Assembly: GCA_005223035.1 (NCBI GenBank)
Contig: NJBK01000003.1
Location: 62,001 to 126,000 of the forward strand
From: Chloroflexi bacterium B3_Chlor
GTDB taxonomy: Bacteria > Chloroflexota > Anaerolineae > UBA7937 > B3-Chlor
Direction: 5' to 3'
Length of the DNA: 64,000 bases
In this document: piece by piece, positions 48,706 through 57,073 of the stretch
How positions within the stretch are numbered: position 1 is the first letter of the stretch
Layout: every line of letters starts with the position of its first letter
Translations under genes and position numbers: made by a program
The notes under the pieces: model-generated
Told to the model about the DNA's origin: nothing
Seen by the model: only the letters and a program-made list of their open reading frames with translations
Database searches by the model: none

Positions 48706-48734
48706 ATTATAACACACGGGGCGCGCGCCGCCAA
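48706..48734 (-). promoter_or_regulatory. Promoter of the GT39 gene (leaderless start)
   Basis: On the minus strand TTGGCG (48729-48734), 17 bp, TATAAT (48706-48711), with the start codon at 48697. Confidence 0.7.
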
Positions 48735-48829
48735 TACACCAACGCCCGGTTGTGACCGGCAGACTGCTCCTCGGCCGTCAAGAAGCGTTCCTCCCCAAGA
48801 CTAGCACATTCGTCATTGTTGTTGTATCC

Positions 48830-48859
48830 TTGACACACAGGCCCATTTGGGAGTACGAT
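48830..48859 (+). promoter_or_regulatory. Promoter of the inositol-lipid operon
   Basis: TTGACA (48830-48835), 18 bp, TACGAT (48854-48859), about 70 nt before the ino1 ATG. Confidence 0.65.
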
Positions 48860-48930
48860 TATTGGTTGTCAAGGAAGGAGGGCTGTACTCGAGGCGGAGC
48901 ACAGTTCGCTCTGAAAGGTGACTCTACAGA

Positions 48931-50073
48931 ATGCAGGGGGTACAAGGTAAATTGGAAGAAGAAAAAGTACAAAAGGAAAAAGCCAAGAAGACGACGAAGA
49001 ATGACAAGAAGGTCAGAGTGGCGATCATCGGAGTGGGAAACTGCGCCTCCTCTTTTGTGCAGGGTGTCTTCTACTACAAAGGCGCCAAACAGAAAGACGT
49101 GGTGCCAGGGATCATGCATGTGAACCTGGGAGGCTATCACATTCGGGATATCGAGTTTACTGCTGCTTTCGACATTGACGCCAACAAGGTTGGCAAGGAC
49201 CTCTCGGAGGCGATCTTCACCTATCCTAACAATACTTACCGTTTCTGTGAGGTCCCCAACCTCGGCGTCCCGGTCCACAGAGGAATGACCCACGATGGCC
49301 TCGGCAAGTATCTCAAGCAGATCATCAAGAAAGCTCCAGGCAAGACCTCGGACATCGTGGGCATTCTACAGGAGACGAAGACCGACGTGGTGGTCAGTTA
49401 CCTGCCGGTCGGCAGCGAGAGCGCCACCAAATGGTACGTGGAACACGTGCTGACCGCTGGCTGCGGTTTCGTTAACTGCATCCCTGTATTCATCGGCCGC
49501 GAGGCGTATTGGCAGAGCCGCTTCAAAGAACTGAATCTGCCTATGATCGGCGATGACATCAAGTCGCAAGTGGGCGCCACCATCGTACACCGCGTCCTGA
49601 CTAGGCTCTTCCGTGACCGGGGCGTCAGGTTGGAGCGCACGAGCCAGCTGAACGTGGGCGGCAATATGGACTTCTGGAACATGCTGGAGCGCGCTCGCCT
49701 GGAGTCGAAGAAGATCTCCAAGACTGGGGCAGTCACCTCACAATTGGATTATGACATAGGTGAAGACAACATCCACATCGGCCCGAGCGACTACGTGTCG
49801 TGGCTAACCGACAGAAAATGGGCTCATATACGCCTAGAGGGGCGCAGCTTCGGCGATGTCCCTTTGAACATCGAGCTGAAACTGGAGGTCTGGGACTCAC
49901 CCAATTCGGCCGGTGTCGTGATTGATGCAGTGAGATGCTGCAAGCTGGGTCTGGATCGAGGCCTGGGTGGGACCCTGGAAGGGCCGTCGGCCTATTTCAT
50001 GAAGACTCCGCCCGTGCAGTACACCGATGACGAGGCCCGCAGGATGGTGGAGGAGTTCATCCAGGGCAAGTAG
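48931..50073 (+). CDS. ino1: Inositol-1-phosphate synthase
   Basis: A 380-residue protein of the bacterial/archaeal Ino1 type. It has a Lys-rich N-terminal tail, then the NAD motif [44 protein letters not shown], the catalytic-domain [15 protein letters not shown], and LNVGGNMDF. It converts glucose-6-phosphate to inositol-1-phosphate using NAD as a recycled cofactor. It is the first gene behind the promoter at 48830-48859, with AAAGGTGA before the ATG. It supplies the head group for the phosphatidylinositol-type lipids made by the rest of the operon. Confidence 0.95.
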   Translation: MQGVQGKLEEEKVQKEKAKKTTKNDKKVRVAIIGVGNCASSFVQGVFYYKGAKQKDVVPGIMHVNLGGYHIRDIEFTAAFDIDANKVGKDLSEAIFTYPNNTYRFCEVPNLGVPVHRGMTHDGLGKYLKQIIKKAPGKTSDIVGILQETKTDVVVSYLPVGSESATKWYVEHVLTAGCGFVNCIPVFIGREAYWQSRFKELNLPMIGDDIKSQVGATIVHRVLTRLFRDRGVRLERTSQLNVGGNMDFWNMLERARLESKKISKTGAVTSQLDYDIGEDNIHIGPSDYVSWLTDRKWAHIRLEGRSFGDVPLNIELKLEVWDSPNSAGVVIDAVRCCKLGLDRGLGGTLEGPSAYFMKTPPVQYTDDEARRMVEEFIQGK

Positions 50074-50123
50074 CTCCTACGCTGAGCAAAGACTGATGAG
50101 GGATAGCTCACATAGGCAAACCC

Positions 50124-51002
50124 ATGATCGTTTACTGGCTGCTGATCCCCTTGCTCTCCCTTGCGCAGCGCCTACCATTGAGGCTTTGCTACTCAATAGC
50201 CACCGTCCTCGGTGATTTGGTATACATCTTCTGGCCCGGGGGGAGGAGGAACGTTCTCGACAACATGCGCCATGTGCTTGGTCCCGAGGCCAAGGAGAAA
50301 GAAATCAGGCACACGGCGAGGAACTCGTTCCGCAACTACATGAAGCTGCTGGTGGACTTTGCCCGCACCAGCACCACGGATCCGACAACTCTCGAGAACA
50401 GAGTAAAGGGCGAGGGTTGGGAGAACCTAGACAATGCCCTTCAATACGGGAAGGGAGTCCTACTCGTAGGGAGCCACCTGGGAAATTGGGAAGTGGCGGC
50501 TGCAATCCTGGCCGGTCGCGGCTATCCCGTCAGCGGCGTGTCCGAATCCGTTGGCTACGAGGGGATCAACCGCCTGGCTATCGAATCTCGAGCAAAATTG
50601 GGCATAGAGCTCATCCCCATGGAGTACGCACTGAAACGTGTTTACAAGGCCCTTCGGCGCAACGAAGCCGTGGCCCTGGTCACCGACCGACCGTTGTCCG
50701 CAGATGAAGGAGTACCCGTGGAGTTCTTCGGTCAGCGCATAGCCTGGCCTACTGGGCCAGCGACTCTAGCAATCAGGACAGGCGCCAAAATCGTTACCGG
50801 CTACCTTGTTCGTAACGCTGATGACAACTATGTAGGTGAGATACACCCGCCCCTGGAGTTCGAGGCCACCGGCGACCGTGATCTAGACGCCCAGCTCATC
50901 ACCCAGCGAATAGTGAGCATCCAGGAGGATCTGATCCGGCGCTTCCCGGACCAATGGTACATGTTCCGCCGCATGTGGCCCCCAGAGCCTGAAGAATCAT
51001 GA
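50124..51002 (+). CDS. LpxL/PatA-family lipid acyltransferase (copy 1)
   Basis: A 292-residue protein with an N-terminal hydrophobic segment, RRNVLDNMRHVLG, the catalytic HxxxxE motif in GSHLGNWE (about residue 119), VALVTDRPLS and PTGPATLAIRTGAKI, the pattern of the lipid A lauroyltransferase/PatA family. In mycobacteria PatA acylates mannosylated phosphatidylinositol; with ino1, a PimA-like transferase and a phosphatidyltransferase in the same operon, a similar glycolipid role is likely. It overlaps the next gene by ATGA. Confidence 0.88.
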   Translation: MIVYWLLIPLLSLAQRLPLRLCYSIATVLGDLVYIFWPGGRRNVLDNMRHVLGPEAKEKEIRHTARNSFRNYMKLLVDFARTSTTDPTTLENRVKGEGWENLDNALQYGKGVLLVGSHLGNWEVAAAILAGRGYPVSGVSESVGYEGINRLAIESRAKLGIELIPMEYALKRVYKALRRNEAVALVTDRPLSADEGVPVEFFGQRIAWPTGPATLAIRTGAKIVTGYLVRNADDNYVGEIHPPLEFEATGDRDLDAQLITQRIVSIQEDLIRRFPDQWYMFRRMWPPEPEES

Positions 51003-51886
51003 ATCAGCCTTTCCTCGGCTACTACCTGTATCGAGTGTTGGGTTCTCTCGCTCCCCTCGTTCCTCGGCGTTTGGGCTACTGGCTGGCCGGCCAGCTGGGC
51101 CTCGTGGCTTTCCTTCTCAACCCCAGAGGTGCGGCAGCGCTCAAGGAGAACCTATCCCATGTGCTGGGCGAGGAGGCGGACGAAACCGCTATCCAGGCCA
51201 CGGCGCGAGAAGTGTTCCGCAACCTGTCCAAGAACTACTACGACCTTTTCCACAGGCACGCGCTCAGCGATCAAGAGTCAGGGGCATCGGTCACCATCCG
51301 AGGACAGCACCACGTGAAGGAAGCCCTCAAAGAGGGCCAGGGCCTGATCCTCGCCTCGGGGCATTTTGGTCCATTCGACGCTTCCTGGCAAATCGGTCGA
51401 ATTCTAAACGTCACCATCACGGCTCCGGCTGAGCATCTGAAGCCGGAGAAGCTGTACGAGTATGTCTGCAGGCTTCGAGCCAATGATTGGATCAGACTCC
51501 TGCCGATTGACGGACCCCTCCTAGGTTTGGTCCGAGCCCTGCGGAAGGGCGAGGTCGTAGCGGTGGCTGCGGATCGGGATATCACGCGCAGCGGCACCCT
51601 CGTCGACTTCTTCGACGCCCCTGCACGCCTTCCGGACGGACATGTACAGCTGGCGCTGCGGACCGGAGCCAAGCTCGTCACCTGTTTCGCCGTGCGGCAG
51701 CCCGACAATAGCTGCCTGATACAGGTAGAGCCGCCGCTGAACCTGGAGATTACCGGAGACCTCAAGCGAGATGTGCAGGCCAACGTGCCCAAAGTCGTTG
51801 CCCGCCTGGAAGAGTGGATCGGCCGCCACCCGGATCAATGGCTAATGCTGCAGCCCCTCTGGCGAGATGCCAAGCATGGAGATTGA
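50999..51886 (+). CDS. LpxL/PatA-family lipid acyltransferase (copy 2)
   Basis: A 295-residue paralogue of the preceding protein. It has the same layout: N-terminal hydrophobic segment, AALKENLSHVLG, catalytic motif ASGHFGPFD (H-x4-D, with Asp for the usual Glu), VAVAADRDITRSG and LPDGHVQLALRTGAKL. H-x4-D is an accepted variant in glycerolipid acyltransferases. The tandem copies probably acylate different positions of the same lipid or use different acyl donors. It overlaps the preceding gene by ATGA and the following one by about 20 nt. Confidence 0.86.
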   Translation: MNQPFLGYYLYRVLGSLAPLVPRRLGYWLAGQLGLVAFLLNPRGAAALKENLSHVLGEEADETAIQATAREVFRNLSKNYYDLFHRHALSDQESGASVTIRGQHHVKEALKEGQGLILASGHFGPFDASWQIGRILNVTITAPAEHLKPEKLYEYVCRLRANDWIRLLPIDGPLLGLVRALRKGEVVAVAADRDITRSGTLVDFFDAPARLPDGHVQLALRTGAKLVTCFAVRQPDNSCLIQVEPPLNLEITGDLKRDVQANVPKVVARLEEWIGRHPDQWLMLQPLWRDAKHGD

Positions 51887-52646
51887 TACTACGCTCGGCA
51901 GGGCAGACTTGCATATTCACAGCGGGGCGGGCGACGGTGTTGCCAGCGTGGCTGAGATACTTGACTACGTCGAGCACGAGACGGACCTCGATCTCATCGC
52001 CATCACTGATCACGACTTGATACACGGCTCTCTGGACGCCAGAGACTTGGTAGCCAAAGGGAACTACCGTTTTGAGTTCATCGTCGGTATGGAGATCACC
52101 ACTCTAGAGGGGCACTTGCTGGCCTACGACCTGGAGAAGCCCATCCGCATGCTCCTGCCCCTGGCTCGAACGATCCAGCAGGTCCGCCAACAGGGAGGGT
52201 TCTGCGTGGTCCCTCACCCGACCAGTTGGCTCACTCGGAGCGTGGGATACCGCGGGCTGCGAAGAGTCATGGAAGACGAGCGCTCGGATGTGACTCTCGA
52301 GGGTCTCGAAATCGTGAACCCAACTTTGGCTGGTCGGGTCATCTATGAGAAAGTGTTATCCCTAAATCGAGAACAGTGGCACCTCGCCGAGTTGGGAGGC
52401 AGTGACGCCCATTCTCTGGAGTTCATAGGTTCAGGACACACCCTCTTCCCGGGTGAGAGCGCGGCCGATTTCCGGCGCGCCCTGAAGGAAAAGACCACGC
52501 AAGCTGGAGGACGGTTCCTGGATCTCCAAGATCATCGACGCTTGATGTCTATCGCGGGGGAGCAGATGCTGAAGAGTCTAGTGGTCATGCCTAGCCAGCA
52601 TCTTAAGCGCGCAATAGACTCCCTGATAAAAGGCGAGCAACGATGA
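51867..52646 (+). CDS. PHP-domain phosphoesterase
   Basis: A 259-residue protein with the metal-binding motifs of the PHP family: ADLHIHSGAGDG (residues about 12-23), IAITDHD (about 47-53), a Glu in VGMEITT, PHPT, and LGGSDAHS near residue 176. ATG 51867 or 51876 could both be used. Homologues hydrolyse phosphomonoesters of nucleotides, histidinol and other small molecules. It is coupled on both sides (a 20-nt overlap upstream, ATGA overlap downstream) within the inositol-lipid operon, so its substrate is probably a lipid-pathway phosphate such as inositol-1-phosphate or phosphatidylinositol-phosphate. Confidence 0.88.
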   Translation: MPSMEIDTTLGRADLHIHSGAGDGVASVAEILDYVEHETDLDLIAITDHDLIHGSLDARDLVAKGNYRFEFIVGMEITTLEGHLLAYDLEKPIRMLLPLARTIQQVRQQGGFCVVPHPTSWLTRSVGYRGLRRVMEDERSDVTLEGLEIVNPTLAGRVIYEKVLSLNREQWHLAELGGSDAHSLEFIGSGHTLFPGESAADFRRALKEKTTQAGGRFLDLQDHRRLMSIAGEQMLKSLVVMPSQHLKRAIDSLIKGEQR

Positions 52647-53782
52647 AAATTGCCCTGGTATCACCATATGACTTTCCCTTCCCTGGGGGTGTAACTCAGC
52701 ACATCTCCTACCTGGATAAGCACTTCAGAGAATTGGGACATCAGGTCAAGATCATCGCTCCTTGTGGCGGCGAATCGCCGGAGAAGCTGCCTGAAAATGT
52801 CTCGGTGACGACTACCAGAGTGATCTCCATACCCTTCAGCGGATCGAAAGCTCGCATCCCTTACTCGCCTGCCGTCTACTGGCGAGTAAGGAGAACGCTG
52901 CAAGAGGAGGATTTCGACATCGTTCACGCCCACGAACCCATGACTCTACCTGTGCCTGTCGTCGCGCTTAGACATTCCCAAGCGGTCAACGTGGGCACCT
53001 TTCACGCCTACCGCGACAGGCACCTCTTCTACCAATATTGCAGGGGGGTATTCCAACCCTTCTTCGACAAACTGGACGGCAAGATTGCGGTATCCGAGGC
53101 CGCCAGGGATACGGTGGCTCGATACTTCGGTGGTGAGTACGTTATCATCCCCAACGGCATAGATGCGAACCGTTTTGGGGGTGACCATGTGCGTCCTCTG
53201 GAACAGTACTCGGACGGTAGGCCGAACATCCTCTTTGTGGGCCGCCTCGAACCAAGAAAGGGGTTCCGCTACCTGCTACGGGCTTTCCGCTACGTAACGG
53301 AGGAGTTCCCGCAAGCGCGCCTCTTAGTGGTGGGAGCCTATCAAAAAAAAGAGATGTCTCGCCATCTGCGGTACGCGCGCAGGCATCATCTCACTGGCGT
53401 CAAGTTCGTGGGAAACGTCTCCGACGAGGAACTGCCGCGCTACTATCGGAGTTGTCACGTCTTCTGCGCCCCCTCCACCGGCTTCGAAAGCTTCGGGATC
53501 GTTCTGCTCGAGGCCATGGCCGCTGGCAAACCGACTGTGGCCTCCAATATTCCCGGCTATCGAGACCTCATAGATGATGGAAAGGATGGTTTGCTGGTAG
53601 AGCCGAAAGACGAAAAGGCGCTAGGCGAGGCCATTATTCGCGTCCTGAAGGATCCTGCCATGCAACGCACGATGGGAGAAAACGGCCGCAGAAAGGCCCT
53701 GGAGTACTCCTGGAGCGAGGTGGCCGAGCGGGTCCTAGACTACTATCGGGAATTGCTGGGTAGAAGCAAAGGAACGGCTTGA
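52643..53782 (+). CDS. GT4 glycosyltransferase, PimA-like
   Basis: A 379-residue GT-B protein. It starts MKIALVSPYDFPFPGGVTQH, the substrate-loop sequence typical of PimA and relatives, has HAHEPMTLP, the donor-side FVGRLEPRKGFRYLLRAF and the EX7E motif ESFGIVLLE near residue 277. In actinobacteria PimA transfers the first mannose from GDP-mannose to phosphatidylinositol on the cytoplasmic face. The neighbours (acyltransferases upstream, phosphatidyltransferase 1 nt downstream) support the same role here. The sugar donor is inferred. Confidence 0.9.
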   Translation: MKIALVSPYDFPFPGGVTQHISYLDKHFRELGHQVKIIAPCGGESPEKLPENVSVTTTRVISIPFSGSKARIPYSPAVYWRVRRTLQEEDFDIVHAHEPMTLPVPVVALRHSQAVNVGTFHAYRDRHLFYQYCRGVFQPFFDKLDGKIAVSEAARDTVARYFGGEYVIIPNGIDANRFGGDHVRPLEQYSDGRPNILFVGRLEPRKGFRYLLRAFRYVTEEFPQARLLVVGAYQKKEMSRHLRYARRHHLTGVKFVGNVSDEELPRYYRSCHVFCAPSTGFESFGIVLLEAMAAGKPTVASNIPGYRDLIDDGKDGLLVEPKDEKALGEAIIRVLKDPAMQRTMGENGRRKALEYSWSEVAERVLDYYRELLGRSKGTA

Positions 53783-53783
53783 C

Positions 53784-54407
53784 GTGAGCCGAAAACCGTT
53801 CATCGAAGGGCCCAACCACGTCAGAGCAGCTCTTCGCCAAAGAACGAAAGGTTTGTTGGACTCCCTAGCTACTCCCTTGGCTCGGGCAGGGGTGTCCCCG
53901 AACCTCCTGACCTTGTGTGGTCTTCTGGCTATGCTCGGCGTGGCCTACGTATTGGCTCTGGGTCACCAGAGGGTTGCTGGACTGCTCCTGATCCCCGTGG
54001 CCCTCTTCGATGCCTTGGACGGTGCCCTGGCCCGGTTGACGGGCAAAGCTACGTCCTTTGGCGCCTTCTTCGATTCGACGCTGGATCGCTTCGCCGAGAT
54101 AGCCCTTTATCTGGGACTCCTGTATCTGCACCGGGGACTGACGCTGGAATCGGTGCTGGTCTATTTGGCCATCACCGGCTCGCTGATGGTGAGCTACACT
54201 AGGGCCCGGGCCGAGGGGTTGGGCGTGCAGTGCAAAGTCGGCCTCTTCACCCGAATGGAGCGACTGGCGGTCCTGGTGGTGGGCTTGCTCTTAGAGCAAA
54301 CTCTCTTAGCCTTGATCATACTAGCCATCTTCAGCAATCTGACCGTCCTGCAACGAGTGTGGCACGTGCGGCGGGCCACATCCCAAGAGCCCACCCGGGA
54401 TCAATAA
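53784..54407 (+). CDS. CDP-alcohol phosphatidyltransferase, phosphatidylinositol(-phosphate) synthase type
   Basis: A 207-residue protein with about six membrane helices and the complete CDP-alcohol motif D-x2-DG-x2-AR-x8-G-x3-D-x3-D (FDALDGALARLTGKATSFG followed by AFFDSTLDRF). It starts with GTG one base after the stop of the PimA-like gene. In actinobacteria this enzyme joins CDP-diacylglycerol with inositol-1-phosphate to give phosphatidylinositol-phosphate. With ino1 in the same operon that reaction is favoured over phosphatidylglycerol-phosphate synthesis. Its last 7 bases overlap the convergent gene. Confidence 0.9.
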   Translation: MSRKPFIEGPNHVRAALRQRTKGLLDSLATPLARAGVSPNLLTLCGLLAMLGVAYVLALGHQRVAGLLLIPVALFDALDGALARLTGKATSFGAFFDSTLDRFAEIALYLGLLYLHRGLTLESVLVYLAITGSLMVSYTRARAEGLGVQCKVGLFTRMERLAVLVVGLLLEQTLLALIILAIFSNLTVLQRVWHVRRATSQEPTRDQ

Positions 54408-54769
54408 GTCTGCGGCCGCTCTGACAGCCTGCGGGATAGTATCCACTGCCCTTTCCGCTTTCGCCCCTTCGGACCTCGGTCATAGTAGATGTCGAACACC
54501 TCACCACTCTCGGTTCGCACTCGATAGTAGTCCCGACCCACGCCCCACGAGCCCCGTCTCTGACTGCTCGTGACCCAGTAGCTTCCTCTCTCCTTCTTGT
54601 AGAACGCCTTGCTCTTCCCCCGCTTGCAGTAGTCGTGCCATTCCTTGACCAGCTCCACGATGACGTACTCGCGATCCCGCCAGGTGAAGGCAGCAGGCAA
54701 GCCGGGCCTCTTTTCCAGCGTCGGTTCCTTGTGGAAGCGAACCTCTATCTCATCAGCGTGGAAGTCCAT
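54401..54769 (-). CDS. DUF6504-like small protein
   Basis: A 122-residue basic protein. The pattern EIEVRFHKEPTLEKRPGLPAAFTWRDREYVIVELVKEWHD and RDYYRVRTESGEVFDIYYDR recalls the DUF6504 family of unknown function. It overlaps the end of the convergent phosphatidyltransferase gene by 7 bp. No strong ribosome site precedes the ATG. The gene upstream on the same strand seems to be a remnant (54860-54976). Confidence 0.7.
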   Translation of the reverse strand: MDFHADEIEVRFHKEPTLEKRPGLPAAFTWRDREYVIVELVKEWHDYCKRGKSKAFYKKERGSYWVTSSQRRGSWGVGRDYYRVRTESGEVFDIYYDRGPKGRKRKGQWILSRRLSERPQTY

Positions 54770-54859
54770 CTGGCACAGCCAAGTAGATCAATTGTGTGAC
54801 GTGTCAGGCCGGGCGCAAAACCTTGATGGCGCTGGCAACACTGCGCTGCGACTTGGAAT

Positions 54860-54976
54860 TCACCGTCGCCAGCCAGCTCTCGTATCGTCTTCCCGCCATC
54901 CAGTGCCGTCGCCTGGAGTGCAGACGTCAAAGCGAGCATCCTCAGCGAGAGATCCCATCTTCTCCACAAGGTCCAT
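54860..54976 (-). pseudogene. Possible N-terminal remnant of a radical-SAM DNA-repair-type protein
   Basis: A reading frame starting at ATG 54976 (MDLVEKMGSLAEDARFDV) looks like the first residues of the putative DNA modification/repair radical SAM family, then stops after 38 codons with no cysteine motif in any frame nearby. The rest of 54770-55223 holds no recognisable gene. The resemblance is short and comes from memory, so this is tentative. Confidence 0.3.
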
Positions 54977-55223
54977 GGTCTTGCCCTGGTTCAAGCTCCA
55001 ATGTAAGGAAGATTCTGCAAGCGATCGATCGAACGGCTGTTCTACTGTAGCACAATTTCCAGGATCGGTCAAGCCGAAGGTGCGAGGGAAGCCAAGGCAA
55101 ACCAAAGCGTGCAGTATCAACCCTTCGTATGGCACCCGCGAGGCACGCCCTGAGACCAGTCAGCGAAGAGACCGACCACCGGGAGAGTCAGAAGCTGAGT
55201 CAGGAAGACGCCCTCAGAACTCG

Positions 55224-56957
55224 TCAGTTCGCTCTCTTCTCCTCGATAGCCTCCTGAGCCATGGCGATGAACTCCTCCACCGACCTAGCCCCCAGATCCT
55301 CCTCCGTGCGGAGACGGACAGCCAGCGCCCCGGCCTCTACCTCCCGATCACCGATGACCAGCATGTAGGGTATCTTCTGCAACTGGGCGTCGCGAATCTT
55401 GGCCTGCATCCTTTCGCTCCGCGCGTCCACTTCCGTGCGCAGCCCAGCGGCCCGGAGTTGGGTCTCCACCTGCCCGGCGTAGCCCACATGTCGGTCTGTG
55501 ATGGGAATCAACACCGCCTGGACCGGTGCCAACCAGACGGGGAAAGCCCCCGCATAGTGCTCAATGAGAATGCCAAAGAAGCGTTCGAGGGACCCCAGGA
55601 GCGCCCGGTGTACCATATAGGGGCGAGCTTCTTTTCCGTCCTCCCCGATGAAGGTCATGTCGAAGCGCTCAGGAAGGTTGAAGTCAAACTGGATGGTGGT
55701 GCACTGCCAGAGGCGACCCAGGGCATCCTTGATGCTGATATCTATCTTGGGCCCGTAGAAGGCGCCCGCCCCTTCATCGACCTCGTATGGCAATCCCTCC
55801 TTCTCAATCGCCCTACGTAGCGCCTGCTGAGCCTGATCCCACCTCTCTGGCTCACCAATGTACTCGTCCGGACGAGTGGAGAGGTAGATCTCGTATTCGT
55901 CGAAGCCGAAGCTACGCCAGATGAAGAGGCTGAAAGCCAAGACACGGCTTATCTCCTCGTCTATCTGGTCGGGCGGGCAGAAGATGTGAGCGTCGTCTTG
56001 AGTGAAGCCACGCACCCGCATCAGGCCATGGAGCACGCCGCTACGCTCAAAACGGTAGACGGTGCCCAACTCCGCCCAACGCAGTGGCAGCTCGCGATAG
56101 CTGTGCAGCCGGCTCTTGTAGATCATGATATGGAAGGGACAATTCATAGGCTTGATGTAGTACTCTTGCCCCTCGATGTCCATCGGCGAGTACATCAGAT
56201 CACGGTAGAGATCCAGGTGTCCGCTGTCCTGCCACAGCTGAGCTTTGCCGATGTGCGGCGTGTAGATGACATCGTAACCCGCCTTGTAATGCTCCTCCCT
56301 CCAGAAGTCCTCTATCACGGTGCGAATCAGAGCCCCCTTGGGATGCCAATGGACCAACCCCGCCCCAGCTTCCTCGTGGACACTGTACAAGTCCAGTTCC
56401 TTACCCAGGCGGCGATGATCCCGCTTCTCCATTTCCTTCAGCTTGTCCAGATAGGCCTCCAACTCGTCGGGGGTGGACCACGCGGTGCCGTAGATGCGCT
56501 GCAGCATGGGCCGACTCTCATCGCCTCGCCAATACGCTCCCGCCACCTTCAGCAGTTTGAAGGCTTCAGGGTTGACCTGGCTGGTGTCCTTGACGTGGGG
56601 ACCGCGACAGAGGTCCGTGAACTCGCCCTGAGTGTAGATGGAGATGATCTCGTTCTCAGGCATGTCGGCTATGAGCTCCAGCTTGTAGGGCTGGTCGGTG
56701 AACATCTCCCGCGCCTCTTCTTGCGCGATCTCCTTTCGTTCAAAAGGATGGCCAGCTTTGATGATCTCCCTCATGCGGGCCTCGATGACCTCCAGGTCCT
56801 CCGGCGTAAGGGGACGGGGCAGATCAAAGTCATAGTAGAAGCCCTCCTCGATAGATGGGCCGATGGCGAACCTAGCCGCCGGGAACAGGCGCAACACCGC
56901 CTCGGCCATGATGTGAGAGGTCGAATGACGCAACGCTTCCAGGTTCTTCTCAACCAT
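55224..56957 (-). CDS. thrS: Threonyl-tRNA synthetase lacking the TGS domain
   Basis: A 577-residue class II synthetase. It begins directly in the editing (N2) domain: HSTSHIMAEAVLRLFP and ARFAIGPSIEEGFYYDFD; the SAD zinc segment reads CRGPHV. The catalytic core has motif 2 (RWAELGTVYRFERSGVLHGLMRVRGFTQDDAHIFC), motif 3 and the C-terminal anticodon domain (PVWLAPVQAVLIPITDRH). ATG 56957 has AAGGAG 8 nt upstream, and no coding continuation lies before it, so the roughly 60-residue N-terminal TGS domain is truly absent. It is the second gene behind a T-box leader (57998-58250), 116 nt after the EamA gene. Confidence 0.95.
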   Translation of the reverse strand: MVEKNLEALRHSTSHIMAEAVLRLFPAARFAIGPSIEEGFYYDFDLPRPLTPEDLEVIEARMREIIKAGHPFERKEIAQEEAREMFTDQPYKLELIADMPENEIISIYTQGEFTDLCRGPHVKDTSQVNPEAFKLLKVAGAYWRGDESRPMLQRIYGTAWSTPDELEAYLDKLKEMEKRDHRRLGKELDLYSVHEEAGAGLVHWHPKGALIRTVIEDFWREEHYKAGYDVIYTPHIGKAQLWQDSGHLDLYRDLMYSPMDIEGQEYYIKPMNCPFHIMIYKSRLHSYRELPLRWAELGTVYRFERSGVLHGLMRVRGFTQDDAHIFCPPDQIDEEISRVLAFSLFIWRSFGFDEYEIYLSTRPDEYIGEPERWDQAQQALRRAIEKEGLPYEVDEGAGAFYGPKIDISIKDALGRLWQCTTIQFDFNLPERFDMTFIGEDGKEARPYMVHRALLGSLERFFGILIEHYAGAFPVWLAPVQAVLIPITDRHVGYAGQVETQLRAAGLRTEVDARSERMQAKIRDAQLQKIPYMLVIGDREVEAGALAVRLRTEEDLGARSVEEFIAMAQEAIEEKRAN

Positions 56958-57073
56958 GGTCACATCTCCTTCCTTGCCTGCATAGTAACCGCGTCTGGTA
57001 AGCCCCACAGACGGGCTTCCCCAGGCTAGCTGCACTCTCCATCACTCACCTGCCTTGTGCCCGGGCACAGGGC

